Assembly (NCBI RefSeq): GCF_009764355.1
Contig: NZ_LNUA01000031.1
Coordinates: 372,001-436,000 of the forward strand
Source: Companilactobacillus bobalius
GTDB taxonomy: Bacteria; Bacillota; Bacilli; Lactobacillales; Lactobacillaceae
Direction: 5' to 3'
Length of the DNA stretch: 64,000 nt
Of the stretch, positions 35,594 to 43,303 are shown in pieces. The translations under genes and the position numbers were made by a program. The notes under the pieces were generated by a model that did no database searches, was not told the origin of the DNA, and saw only the letters and a list, made by a program, of their open reading frames with translations. Within the stretch, counting starts at the first letter, position 1, and each line of letters begins with the position of its first letter.

Positions 35594-37048
35594 ATGAAAA
35601 AGTGGGTTAAACGTTCAATCGGTGCAGCTTTATTAGCTGTAACAGCCGTTGGATTAACAGCTTGTGGATCAAAATCGGCAAGCAATAGTGATGTTCCAAC
35701 ATTATTAATGTACCAAATTGGTGATAAACCAAAGAATTACGATACTTTGATTGCTAAAACTAATAAGATTCTTGAAAAGAAGGCTAAAGCTAAGATCAAG
35801 ATTCAGTATATTGGTTGGGGTGATTATACACAAAAGATGTCAGTTATTGTTTCATCAGGTGAAAAATATGATATCGCCAAGGCTGATAACTATGCAGTTA
35901 ATGCTCAAAAAGGTGCTTATGCAGATTTAACTAAGATGCTTCCTAAATATGCTCCAGCAGCATATAAGGATTTAGATTCAGCATATATTAAAGGGAATAA
36001 GGTTGATGGAAAACTTTACACGATGCCTATCAATGGTAACGTCTATGCACAACAAGTTGTTTCCTTTAATAAGAAATACTTGGATAAATATAATATCGAT
36101 GTTAGCAAGATAAATTCATATAAAGATTTGGAAGATACATTTGCTAAATTCCATTCAGCAGATAAGAAGGTTTTGACATTTGCCACAGGCCCTAGTTTCC
36201 GTATCGGTTCGGATCTAGACTTTGTTATTGATCAAGATTATCCATTTGCAGTTGATGCTGTAAATAAGGGTAAGAAGATCATCAATCCTTACAATGACGC
36301 TAAATACAAAGAAACATTAAGAACAATGCATGATTATTATAAGAAAGGTTACATTCAAAGAGATGCAGCTACAGATAATACTGATCGTCCATTGAGTGGT
36401 GATACATGGTTTGCACGCCAAGAAACACAAGGACCTTTCGATTACGGTGATCATCAACTATCACAAACTGCTGGTCAAGAAATTGTTTCACGTCCAATGA
36501 GTCCTGCTGTTAAGACTACTGCTCAAGCTGGAATGTACAACTATGTCGTAAGTAATAACTCAAAGAACAAAGTTAAGGCCGTTAAAGTTCTTGGCGTAAT
36601 CAACAGTGATCCAGAACTATTGAATGGTTTGGTTTATGGTGAAAAAGGTAAGGCATGGAAGTATGCTGATAATGACAAACGTGTCAAATTACTTAAAGGT
36701 TACAAAGAAAACTACCATTCAGCACCATGGCAAACAGGTGATAATAACAAGATTACACCTACAACAGACGTTACTGATCAAATGATTCAAGAACGTAAGG
36801 ATAACATTGCTAAATCAATTGATTCACCTATTCTTGGTTTCCAATTCAATACAAAGAATGTTAAGACTGAAATGACTAATATTTCTAATGTTATGAACAA
36901 GTATCTTGCCGGTTTGCAAACAGGTACATCAGATCCAGATACAACAATTCCTAAGATGAACAAGGAACTTAAGAAAGCTGGATATGACAAGGTACAAAAG
37001 GAAATGCAAAAACAATACGATGAATTCTTGAAGAACAATAATAATTAA
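35594..37048 (+). CDS. extracellular oligosaccharide-binding lipoprotein, LplA/NgtS-like
   Basis: 484 residues. A lipoprotein signal peptide with lipobox LTAC (Cys24) is followed by a family 1 solute-binding fold of the large LplA/YtcQ subtype with the C-terminal DUF3502-type region. Length and gene order match the pneumococcal N-glycan binding protein NgtS. It would capture glycans outside the membrane and hand them to the two upstream permeases. The ligand is inferred from the surrounding alpha-mannosidases and GH84; lysine and tyrosine content is high, as usual for exposed lactobacillus lipoproteins. Confidence 0.9.
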   Translation: MKKWVKRSIGAALLAVTAVGLTACGSKSASNSDVPTLLMYQIGDKPKNYDTLIAKTNKILEKKAKAKIKIQYIGWGDYTQKMSVIVSSGEKYDIAKADNYAVNAQKGAYADLTKMLPKYAPAAYKDLDSAYIKGNKVDGKLYTMPINGNVYAQQVVSFNKKYLDKYNIDVSKINSYKDLEDTFAKFHSADKKVLTFATGPSFRIGSDLDFVIDQDYPFAVDAVNKGKKIINPYNDAKYKETLRTMHDYYKKGYIQRDAATDNTDRPLSGDTWFARQETQGPFDYGDHQLSQTAGQEIVSRPMSPAVKTTAQAGMYNYVVSNNSKNKVKAVKVLGVINSDPELLNGLVYGEKGKAWKYADNDKRVKLLKGYKENYHSAPWQTGDNNKITPTTDVTDQMIQERKDNIAKSIDSPILGFQFNTKNVKTEMTNISNVMNKYLAGLQTGTSDPDTTIPKMNKELKKAGYDKVQKEMQKQYDEFLKNNNN

Positions 37049-37088
37049 CAAGTTGATTTAATTATCCTTTACAATTTATCCACAGTAT

Positions 37089-37122
37089 AAGGGAGGAAGA
37101 GGTAAACTCTGACCTCCTTTTG
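37089..37122 (+). terminator. partial terminator after the binding protein gene
   Basis: GGGAGG (within 37089-37096) pairs with CCTCC (from 37113) followed by TTTT. Short stem and short T run suggest partial termination, which would give the binding protein more transcript than the downstream regulators. The rest of the 148-base gap shows nothing clear. Confidence 0.5.
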
Positions 37123-37196
37123 CGCTAATTTCAATTTTTTGACCCTGCTTTTGAGTACTAGGGTTAATCAATTCTTACAAAGAAAGAGGTAGAGAT

Positions 37197-37799
37197 ATGA
37201 TTTCCCGTGCAGTACAACAAATATTTATCAAAGCATATACGATTATTAAATTGAATTTGTTTTTCTGGGGGCTAAGCTTGTGTGGCGGATTAGTTTTAGG
37301 AGTAGGGCCAGCACTCTTAGTAATTAATGAATTATATTACGATTATGATTTTCACTACGGCCAGATGTCTTGGAGAATAGCGTGGAAATTATTTAAAGAA
37401 AACTTTACTGAGGGTAATAAGTTATTCTATGGTTTTGCAATTGTGATTTTTCTTTTGGGTTATAGTCTGTTTCTTTCAGTTCAATTACACGGTCTGACTT
37501 TCATTGTGACCGACTTTATAATCGCAATTGTTTTGTTAGCAACGATTTGTATCTATGCTTATGTACTCAATATTAAGGTCAGTTTTGAGATCAATCTTAT
37601 TAATAGTTTTAAACTAGCTTGTGCACATTTCTTTTATAATTTCTTTGATAACATGAAAGAGATTCTTGGAATAGCAGTAATTATAGGCGTGACTTATAAA
37701 TTCTCGGGGCTGATTTTATTTGCAACTTTTAGTTTAACGGTAGTTTATACTCAATTTGTGGGTAAAAATTGGCAGAGCCACGTTGAAGAATTGAATTAA
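37197..37799 (+). CDS. DUF624 (YesL-type) membrane protein
   Basis: 200 residues with five or so hydrophobic segments. The N-terminal LNLFFWGLSLCGGLVLGVGPA and the following MSWRIAWKLFKENF are hallmarks of DUF624, whose members, including Bacillus YesL, sit beside CUT1 importers and YesM/YesN two-component systems. The role is unknown; a part in sensing or importer assembly is often suggested from context. Ribosome site AGAGG. The kinase gene follows directly. Confidence 0.85.
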   Translation: MISRAVQQIFIKAYTIIKLNLFFWGLSLCGGLVLGVGPALLVINELYYDYDFHYGQMSWRIAWKLFKENFTEGNKLFYGFAIVIFLLGYSLFLSVQLHGLTFIVTDFIIAIVLLATICIYAYVLNIKVSFEINLINSFKLACAHFFYNFFDNMKEILGIAVIIGVTYKFSGLILFATFSLTVVYTQFVGKNWQSHVEELN

Positions 37800-37814
37800 T
37801 TGGGGTCATGCATA

Positions 37815-39515
37815 ATGCTAAGCAATCGCTATAATTTACAAAGATTAATGACGTTTTACATTAAGGTAATGGTGATCACCATTACCTTATTTGCGGTTAT
37901 AATGTCTATTTTTAAGATTAGAGATATTTTTCAAGATACTAATCAAACAATTGAATCGGGTGTAAATCGGACATCTTATATAGTTGGAGTTGAACAAGCA
38001 GAAGCTAATCAATTAGCGAGAAATCTTATTCAGACGCCATCCAAAGTGAAGAATTTACAAAAATTTTTTCAATTAGATTCGGCTGATTACTTGACGTACA
38101 GTCAACAGCATTCTAATAAGGACGATTTCTATTATTTGCCTAATCAATTGTCGGAATTCATGCAGAATAATGATTCAAATAGAATTACATTGAATTTGAA
38201 TCAGGAGAATAAGGCAATTGAGGTTACATTGAGAAATCCTGGTGGAAAGAGAATTGATTCAAAAAAATTGGTTTCTAAAGGTTTATATTACGGTATCCCT
38301 CTGATAAATGACGCTACTTTTCAATCCTTTGGATCAATAATCATTAATTATTCTTCTAAGGTATTGGATAATTCATTGAATTACTCACCAAATAGTCAAG
38401 ATATGCAGGTTTTTGTTATTTCGGATGTAGGTAGAATCAGATATACCTATAATTCTGAACTATCAAAAGATGCACTTAGAACTTTGACACAAGATCCTAA
38501 TCAAAATAATATTTTATTGAATGTTTTAGAAAAGAAATATTTTGTAAAGAGTCAAAAAAATGGCAATGGTGACTTAATTATTTCAGTAGTACCTAAAATA
38601 ATTGTTTATCAAAAAATTGCCTTTAATATTCTGTTATTTTTGATGGGAGCCATTTTAATTGATGCTTTTCTATGGTGGAGTTTAAGATATATTTTCCACA
38701 ACTATACGATTCATTTGAAATCAATGACGGACGCTCTAGATGCTATTTCCAATGGTGATTTGAAGACTAGAGTGCCAGTTCCTGAACAGGAAGGAGAGTT
38801 AAATACTTTAGCAACAGGAATTAATGATATGTTAAATGCTATTGATCAGTATGTTTTGCAAATATATCAATTGCAACTGGAGCAAAAGGACGCCAATATG
38901 AAGGCTCTGCAATCACAAATTAACCCACATTTCTTGTATAACACCTTGGAATACATCCGTATGTATGCACTGAATGAAGGTGAAAAAGAATTAGCCAATG
39001 TAGTATTCAGTTTTGCCAGCCTTTTAAGAAATAATATTAGCCAGGAGTCAACGGTGACCTTGGCTAAAGAGTTCGAATTTGCTGAGAAATACATCTATTT
39101 ATATCAAATGCGTTTTCCAGATCAAATTGGATATCAACTTAATTTAGATGAAAAGCTAAAGATCATGAAGGTTCCAAAATTTATTATTCAACCATTAATT
39201 GAGAATTACTTCAAACACGGAATAGATTTGGAACGATTTGATAATGCCGTACATATTCGAGCTGATAAGGTTGGTGAACAAGTCGAAATATCGGTGGCTG
39301 ATAACGGAACTCCTTTGACAGGGGAGCAATTAAAATCCATCAATGATAAGCTGGCTTCACAAGAGGTTAAGCCTATCAGTGGAGATCGTTCAATTGGTTT
39401 AATGAACGTAAAGGCCCGAATGACAGGGGCATTCGGAAGTAATTTCAAGATGTTTATCATGAATAATCAATTTAAAGGTGTAACTGTTAAAATGCAAATC
39501 TTTTTGGGGGAATAA
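37815..39515 (+). CDS. YesM-type sensor histidine kinase
   Basis: 566 residues. A first membrane segment (about 11-31), an extracellular sensor domain to about residue 270, a second membrane segment, HAMP domain, and the His-kinase domain with phosphoacceptor region QINPHFLYNTLEYIR followed by a HATPase_c domain (DNGTPL, SIGLMNVKARM). This is the LytS/YesM class that partners AraC-type regulators. ATG 37815 is preferred over a TTG at 37800 because GGGG lies nine bases before it. Probably senses the glycan, perhaps through the binding protein, and phosphorylates the regulator encoded next. Confidence 0.9.
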   Translation: MLSNRYNLQRLMTFYIKVMVITITLFAVIMSIFKIRDIFQDTNQTIESGVNRTSYIVGVEQAEANQLARNLIQTPSKVKNLQKFFQLDSADYLTYSQQHSNKDDFYYLPNQLSEFMQNNDSNRITLNLNQENKAIEVTLRNPGGKRIDSKKLVSKGLYYGIPLINDATFQSFGSIIINYSSKVLDNSLNYSPNSQDMQVFVISDVGRIRYTYNSELSKDALRTLTQDPNQNNILLNVLEKKYFVKSQKNGNGDLIISVVPKIIVYQKIAFNILLFLMGAILIDAFLWWSLRYIFHNYTIHLKSMTDALDAISNGDLKTRVPVPEQEGELNTLATGINDMLNAIDQYVLQIYQLQLEQKDANMKALQSQINPHFLYNTLEYIRMYALNEGEKELANVVFSFASLLRNNISQESTVTLAKEFEFAEKYIYLYQMRFPDQIGYQLNLDEKLKIMKVPKFIIQPLIENYFKHGIDLERFDNAVHIRADKVGEQVEISVADNGTPLTGEQLKSINDKLASQEVKPISGDRSIGLMNVKARMTGAFGSNFKMFIMNNQFKGVTVKMQIFLGE

Positions 39516-39518
39516 TAT

Positions 39519-40991
39519 ATGTACTCAGTTATGGTTATTGACGATGAATATATGATTTTAAAAGGATTGGAAAAAATAATTGATTGGAATGAATATGGAT
39601 TCCAAGTAGTCAAATCGGCTCGAAATTCCAGACAAGCATTAGAATATTTAGAAACTAATGAAGTTGATTTGATTATAACGGATGTTAATATGCCCAAAAT
39701 TAGTGGCTTGGATTTTGTAAAGATAGCTAAAGAAAGGGATCATAAATTTGAATTCATGATTCTATCGGGGTATCAAGAATTTGATTATGTTAGGACCGGT
39801 TTAAAGTTGGGTGCTATTGATTACATTTTGAAACCTGTCGATCCCGATGCATTAATTGAGGCTTTGAAAAAAGTAAAGCAAAAATTAGAATCTGAGAATG
39901 AATTGAAACAAGCATCAAAAGCATCATTGAATTTACAAGTAAAAGAATTATTTGAAAATGATTTTGATTCAGATCAAGTAACGGATTTGATTCAACAACT
40001 ACGGCTCAGTCCAACTGAGATTGCCAAAGGTATCACGGTTATTGCTTGTAATCGTGTTAATGATAAAGAAAAAGTCAATCAACTATGTGAAGAATATGGA
40101 CAGAGTCTTAAGTTCAGTCAAAACTGTATTGTTGACATTGGATTTATTGGTGGTCGTGGTAAGTTGTTAAAATTCATACGGGAATTGGAAGATCGTCAGA
40201 TAATTGCAGGAAAGTCTTTTATAACTGTTGGTGAAACAGTTTATGATTTGTCTGATGTGAATCAAAGTTATGAGCAGGCGGTCAGGTTATCGGTTATTTA
40301 TAAGTTTTATGAAAAAAGTAATAAGTTTAGCAACAATAAATTACGTGTTGATTGGCTTGAACAGGCTACTTTGCCTAAATTATCTTTAGTTAAAGTGAAA
40401 CAGGCAATTGCCTTAGGAGATCATGGAAAATTAAAAGAGGAACTCTCTAATATTTTTAATGAATTATCTACTCAGGGAGTAAGTCCTTCCTATGTTCGCC
40501 AAATAGCTTTTCTGATCTATTCAGAAGTTAATGTTCAAGTTGGTTTTGATGAAAGGACTTATCAAGATTATGTAACAAGAATCAACAATTCTGAAAATTT
40601 GAAAGATATCGTTAGGCTACTGAAAGAAATCACCAACTATTTGTCAGATAATAAGCAGGAATCACGTGATTATTCGGAAAATGTTCGCCAAGTCATGGGT
40701 CTGGTAAAAAGGAATTATCAGGAAGATTTGAACTTGCGATACGTATCAGATTATCTTCATTTGAATTCTGATTATTTGGGACAGCTATTTAAAAAAGAAA
40801 CAAAAATTAGTTTCTCTAGGTATTTGAATGATTATCGAATAAAACGCGCTCAATCACTTTTAAAAGGAACGGAACAAAGTATTGCAGATATATCGGAAGG
40901 GGTCGGTTATACTACAACGGCTTACTTCTATCGCAATTTCAAAGCAATTTGTGGAATTTCACCAAAAGAGTATCGAAAAAAATATGTTTAG
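39519..40991 (+). CDS. YesN-type response regulator with AraC DNA-binding domain
   Basis: 490 residues: receiver domain with acidic pocket IDDE and phosphoacceptor Asp55 (ITDVNMP), Lys at ILKP, a middle region, and a C-terminal AraC helix-turn-helix pair (LNSDYLGQLFKKETKISFSRYL and ADISEGVGYTTTAYFYRNFKAICG). Partner of the upstream kinase, with three bases between stop and start. Expected to activate the importer operon and perhaps the mannosidase genes. Confidence 0.92.
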   Translation: MYSVMVIDDEYMILKGLEKIIDWNEYGFQVVKSARNSRQALEYLETNEVDLIITDVNMPKISGLDFVKIAKERDHKFEFMILSGYQEFDYVRTGLKLGAIDYILKPVDPDALIEALKKVKQKLESENELKQASKASLNLQVKELFENDFDSDQVTDLIQQLRLSPTEIAKGITVIACNRVNDKEKVNQLCEEYGQSLKFSQNCIVDIGFIGGRGKLLKFIRELEDRQIIAGKSFITVGETVYDLSDVNQSYEQAVRLSVIYKFYEKSNKFSNNKLRVDWLEQATLPKLSLVKVKQAIALGDHGKLKEELSNIFNELSTQGVSPSYVRQIAFLIYSEVNVQVGFDERTYQDYVTRINNSENLKDIVRLLKEITNYLSDNKQESRDYSENVRQVMGLVKRNYQEDLNLRYVSDYLHLNSDYLGQLFKKETKISFSRYLNDYRIKRAQSLLKGTEQSIADISEGVGYTTTAYFYRNFKAICGISPKEYRKKYV

Positions 40992-41002
40992 GAGAAATTA
41001 GG

Positions 41003-42376
41003 ATGATAAAATTTCCAGATGATTTTTTGTGGGGAGCGGCAGCTTCAGCACCACAAACAGAAGGCCACAGTTTACTAAATGGTAAATCCGCAACTACATG
41101 GGATAAATGGTTTGAAATGAATCCTGAAAAGTTTAATCAAGACCAGGGACCTAAGGATACTTCTAATACTTATGAGATGTATCCCGAAGATGTTGAGAAT
41201 ATGAAAAAGATTGGAATGAATTCATATCGGACTTCAATTTCTTGGGCCAGACTCTTGCCAGATGGTAAGACGTTGAATACTGAAGCAGTAACATTTTATC
41301 GAAGTTATTTTCAAGATATGTTGAATCATGGTATTGAGCCAATTATTAATTTATTTCACTTTGATATGCCTTGGTGGTTAATGGAAAAAGGCGGTTGGGA
41401 GAATCGTGAATCAGTCACAGACTTTGCTTATTACGCCAAAATTGCTTTTGAACAATTTGGTGATTTGATTCATAAATGGACGACCTTCAATGAACCAATT
41501 GTTCACATTGAGTGTGGATATTTATTAGGCTTTCATTATCCAGCCATAGTTGATATGAAAAAAGCAATTCAGGTGGGATACCATACGTTGATGGCACATG
41601 TTTTGGCTGTGCAAGAATTTAGAAAGAGTCAGGTTAAGGGTAAGATTGGAATTATTTTGAATGTTTTACCAGCTTATAGTCGTAGTGATAATCCTGAGGA
41701 TTTGCAGGCTAAAAAGAATTCTGACTTATTGAATACTCGAAGCTTTTTAGATCCAGCAGTTTTAGGAATGATTCCTGACGATTTGGTTACTTTATTAAAA
41801 GACAATCAATTGTTACCAGTTGTTGAATCTGGTGATAAAAAATTAATTCATGAAAACACAGTTGATTTTATTGGTATTAATTATTATCAACCGACTCGAG
41901 TTCAGGCGCCAGTTAATCCAAATTATCCAGCCAAAATGCCAGATGATTTATATGTACCATATGATTGGCCCGATAAAAAAATAAATCCGTATCGTGGTTG
42001 GGAAATTTATCCACAAGCGCTTTACGATATTGCCATCATGATGCGTGATCAGTATAAGAATATACCTTGGTATGTTAGTGAGAATGGTATGGGTGTCGCC
42101 GACGAAGCTAGATTTAAGAATAATCAGGGTATGATTGAGGATAATTATCGGATTGATTTTATTAAAGAGCATTTGGAACAATTGCATAAAGGGATGGAAG
42201 CAGGCAGTAATTGTTTTGGTTACCATATGTGGACCTTTGTTGATTGTTGGTCATGGCTAAATGGTTACCGAAATCGCTATGGTTTCTACAGCGTTGATTT
42301 GGACAATGATTTTAAGAGAACTGTTAAAAAGAGTGGTTTATGGTTCAAACAAATGACGGGACAAAATGGTTTTTAA
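41003..42376 (+). CDS. GH1 beta-glycosidase, candidate beta-mannosidase
   Basis: 457 residues, family GH1. Acid/base Glu164 in TFNEP and nucleophile Glu360 in SENGMG are both present, as is the N-terminal FPDDFLWGAAASAPQTEG. In 6-phospho-beta-glycosidases the C-terminal loop carries Ser, Lys and Tyr for the phosphate; here the segment SWLNGYRNRYG keeps Ser and Tyr but has Asn where Lys is expected. It also lacks the Glu of plain beta-glucosidases. No PTS gene is nearby. Position at the end of the glycan operon suggests hydrolysis of the Man-beta-1,4-GlcNAc core, which GH1 beta-mannosidases can do. ATG 41003 follows AGGAG by eight bases. Confidence 0.82.
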   Translation: MIKFPDDFLWGAAASAPQTEGHSLLNGKSATTWDKWFEMNPEKFNQDQGPKDTSNTYEMYPEDVENMKKIGMNSYRTSISWARLLPDGKTLNTEAVTFYRSYFQDMLNHGIEPIINLFHFDMPWWLMEKGGWENRESVTDFAYYAKIAFEQFGDLIHKWTTFNEPIVHIECGYLLGFHYPAIVDMKKAIQVGYHTLMAHVLAVQEFRKSQVKGKIGIILNVLPAYSRSDNPEDLQAKKNSDLLNTRSFLDPAVLGMIPDDLVTLLKDNQLLPVVESGDKKLIHENTVDFIGINYYQPTRVQAPVNPNYPAKMPDDLYVPYDWPDKKINPYRGWEIYPQALYDIAIMMRDQYKNIPWYVSENGMGVADEARFKNNQGMIEDNYRIDFIKEHLEQLHKGMEAGSNCFGYHMWTFVDCWSWLNGYRNRYGFYSVDLDNDFKRTVKKSGLWFKQMTGQNGF

Positions 42377-42393
42377 AATGTATTAATAGATAG

Positions 42394-42437
42394 GAAAAGA
42401 AACAAAATTATAAAAAATTTTTTGTTCCTTTTTGTTG
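42394..42437 (+). terminator. imperfect terminator after GH1
   Basis: AAAAGAAACAAAA can pair, with a mismatch, with TTTTTTGTTCCTTTT across a short AT loop, ending in T-rich sequence. Confidence 0.45.
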
Positions 42438-42500
42438 TCCTCGGGGAAAAGAGTTCAGTATACTTAACTTACAAAGTAATCAAAAAGTGAGGATACGATA

Positions 42501-43064
42501 ATGAAGAAACGTTTTTTAACAATTACTGTCGCCATATTCATGTTTGTTTTACTTGTAGGTTGTTCCACAAATGATACTAGTAGTGCATCAAATAAAACTA
42601 AATCTGAGAAGGTACTGAAAAATACCATTAAAGTCAGTGCTAACGATGCTATAAAAGTTTATCAAAAGAAATATCCTAAGACGGATATCACTTCTCTGGA
42701 ATTGGAAAAGTCATTTAGAGGTCCCGTTTATAAAGTAGAGGGAATTGATGAACTGAGGGAATACCAGGTTACAATTAATGCTAAAAATAAAAAAATAATT
42801 CAAAATTCTGAAGAAGAATTAGATGAAGAAGATCAGAACGAAACTACTCGTAAAAATGAGAGTCTGGATTTGAATAAGTTAATTAGTGTTAAGAGGGCTG
42901 CATCTATTGCTGAAAACGCGGCTAAGGGTGATAGTACTGAATTTAATTTGGAGAAAGATTTAGGGACTACTTATTGGGAAGTTAAAGTTAAAAATGGATC
43001 TCAAGAAAAAGAAGTCAAAATCAATGCCCAGAGTGGTAAAGTTTTAAAAGTTGAAAATGATTAA
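42501..43064 (+). CDS. PepSY-domain lipoprotein
   Basis: 187 residues. Lipoprotein signal peptide with lipobox LVGC (Cys21), a Ser/Thr/Lys-rich linker, and two PepSY repeats: one around residues 50-100 (DAIKVYQKKYPKTDITSLELEK) and one from about 130 (AASIAENAAKGDSTEF to VKINAQSGKVLKVE). PepSY domains are thought to inhibit or modulate secreted peptidases and other envelope proteins. Monocistronic, with its own ribosome site GAGGAT and a strong terminator behind it. Not connected to the glycan locus by sequence. Confidence 0.82.
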   Translation: MKKRFLTITVAIFMFVLLVGCSTNDTSSASNKTKSEKVLKNTIKVSANDAIKVYQKKYPKTDITSLELEKSFRGPVYKVEGIDELREYQVTINAKNKKIIQNSEEELDEEDQNETTRKNESLDLNKLISVKRAASIAENAAKGDSTEFNLEKDLGTTYWEVKVKNGSQEKEVKINAQSGKVLKVEND

Positions 43065-43066
43065 AA

Positions 43067-43108
43067 AAATAAGGTCATCAATTCTTATGTGAATTGGTGA
43101 CCTTATTT
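43067..43108 (+). terminator. terminator of the PepSY gene
   Basis: An 18-base stem with one mismatch (43067-43084 with 43091-43108) and 6-base loop, directly after the stop codon. Confidence 0.85.
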
Positions 43109-43123
43109 ACGTAATTTATTATG

Positions 43124-43260
43124 TACTTTAGATGGCATAGCCAAGTAAAAGGAACAAGTCTCATTCATAATGCACTCTAAATGGCATAGCCAAGTAAAGG
43201 AACGAATGGGTCTCATTCATAATACACTCTAAATGGCATAGCCATTAAGAGTGTATAAAA
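43124..43260. repeat. three-copy hairpin-bearing tandem repeat
   Basis: The unit, about 50 bases, is present at 43124-43174, 43175-43226 and (partial) 43227-43260. Each copy contains ATGGCATAGCC, a small TGGC-ATA-GCCA hairpin; copies 1 and 2 continue with AAGTAAAGGAAC and GTCTCATTCATAAT. The last copy ends in a 33-base hairpin (43223-43255) pairing TACACTCT..ATGGC with GCCAT..AGAGTGTA with a single mismatch. Non-coding, between the terminators of convergent genes. Nature unknown. Confidence 0.7.
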
Positions 43261-43289
43261 AAATACAGATCCTGTTGGGATCTGTATTT
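43256..43289 (-). terminator. clpE terminator
   Basis: AAATACAGATCC and its exact complement around a 5-base loop; on the minus strand a run of seven T follows. Lies 15 bases after the clpE stop. Confidence 0.87.
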
Positions 43290-43303
43290 AGAAAGCACCA
43301 CTA

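Noticed and set aside
41003..42376. Standard 6-phospho-beta-glucosidase call for the GH1 gene
   Set aside because: The phosphate-binding Lys is replaced and no PTS genes accompany it, so the narrower name is not supported.
43124..43260. CRISPR-like array
   Set aside because: Repeats are tandem copies of about 50 bases without unique spacers, only three, and no cas genes are near.
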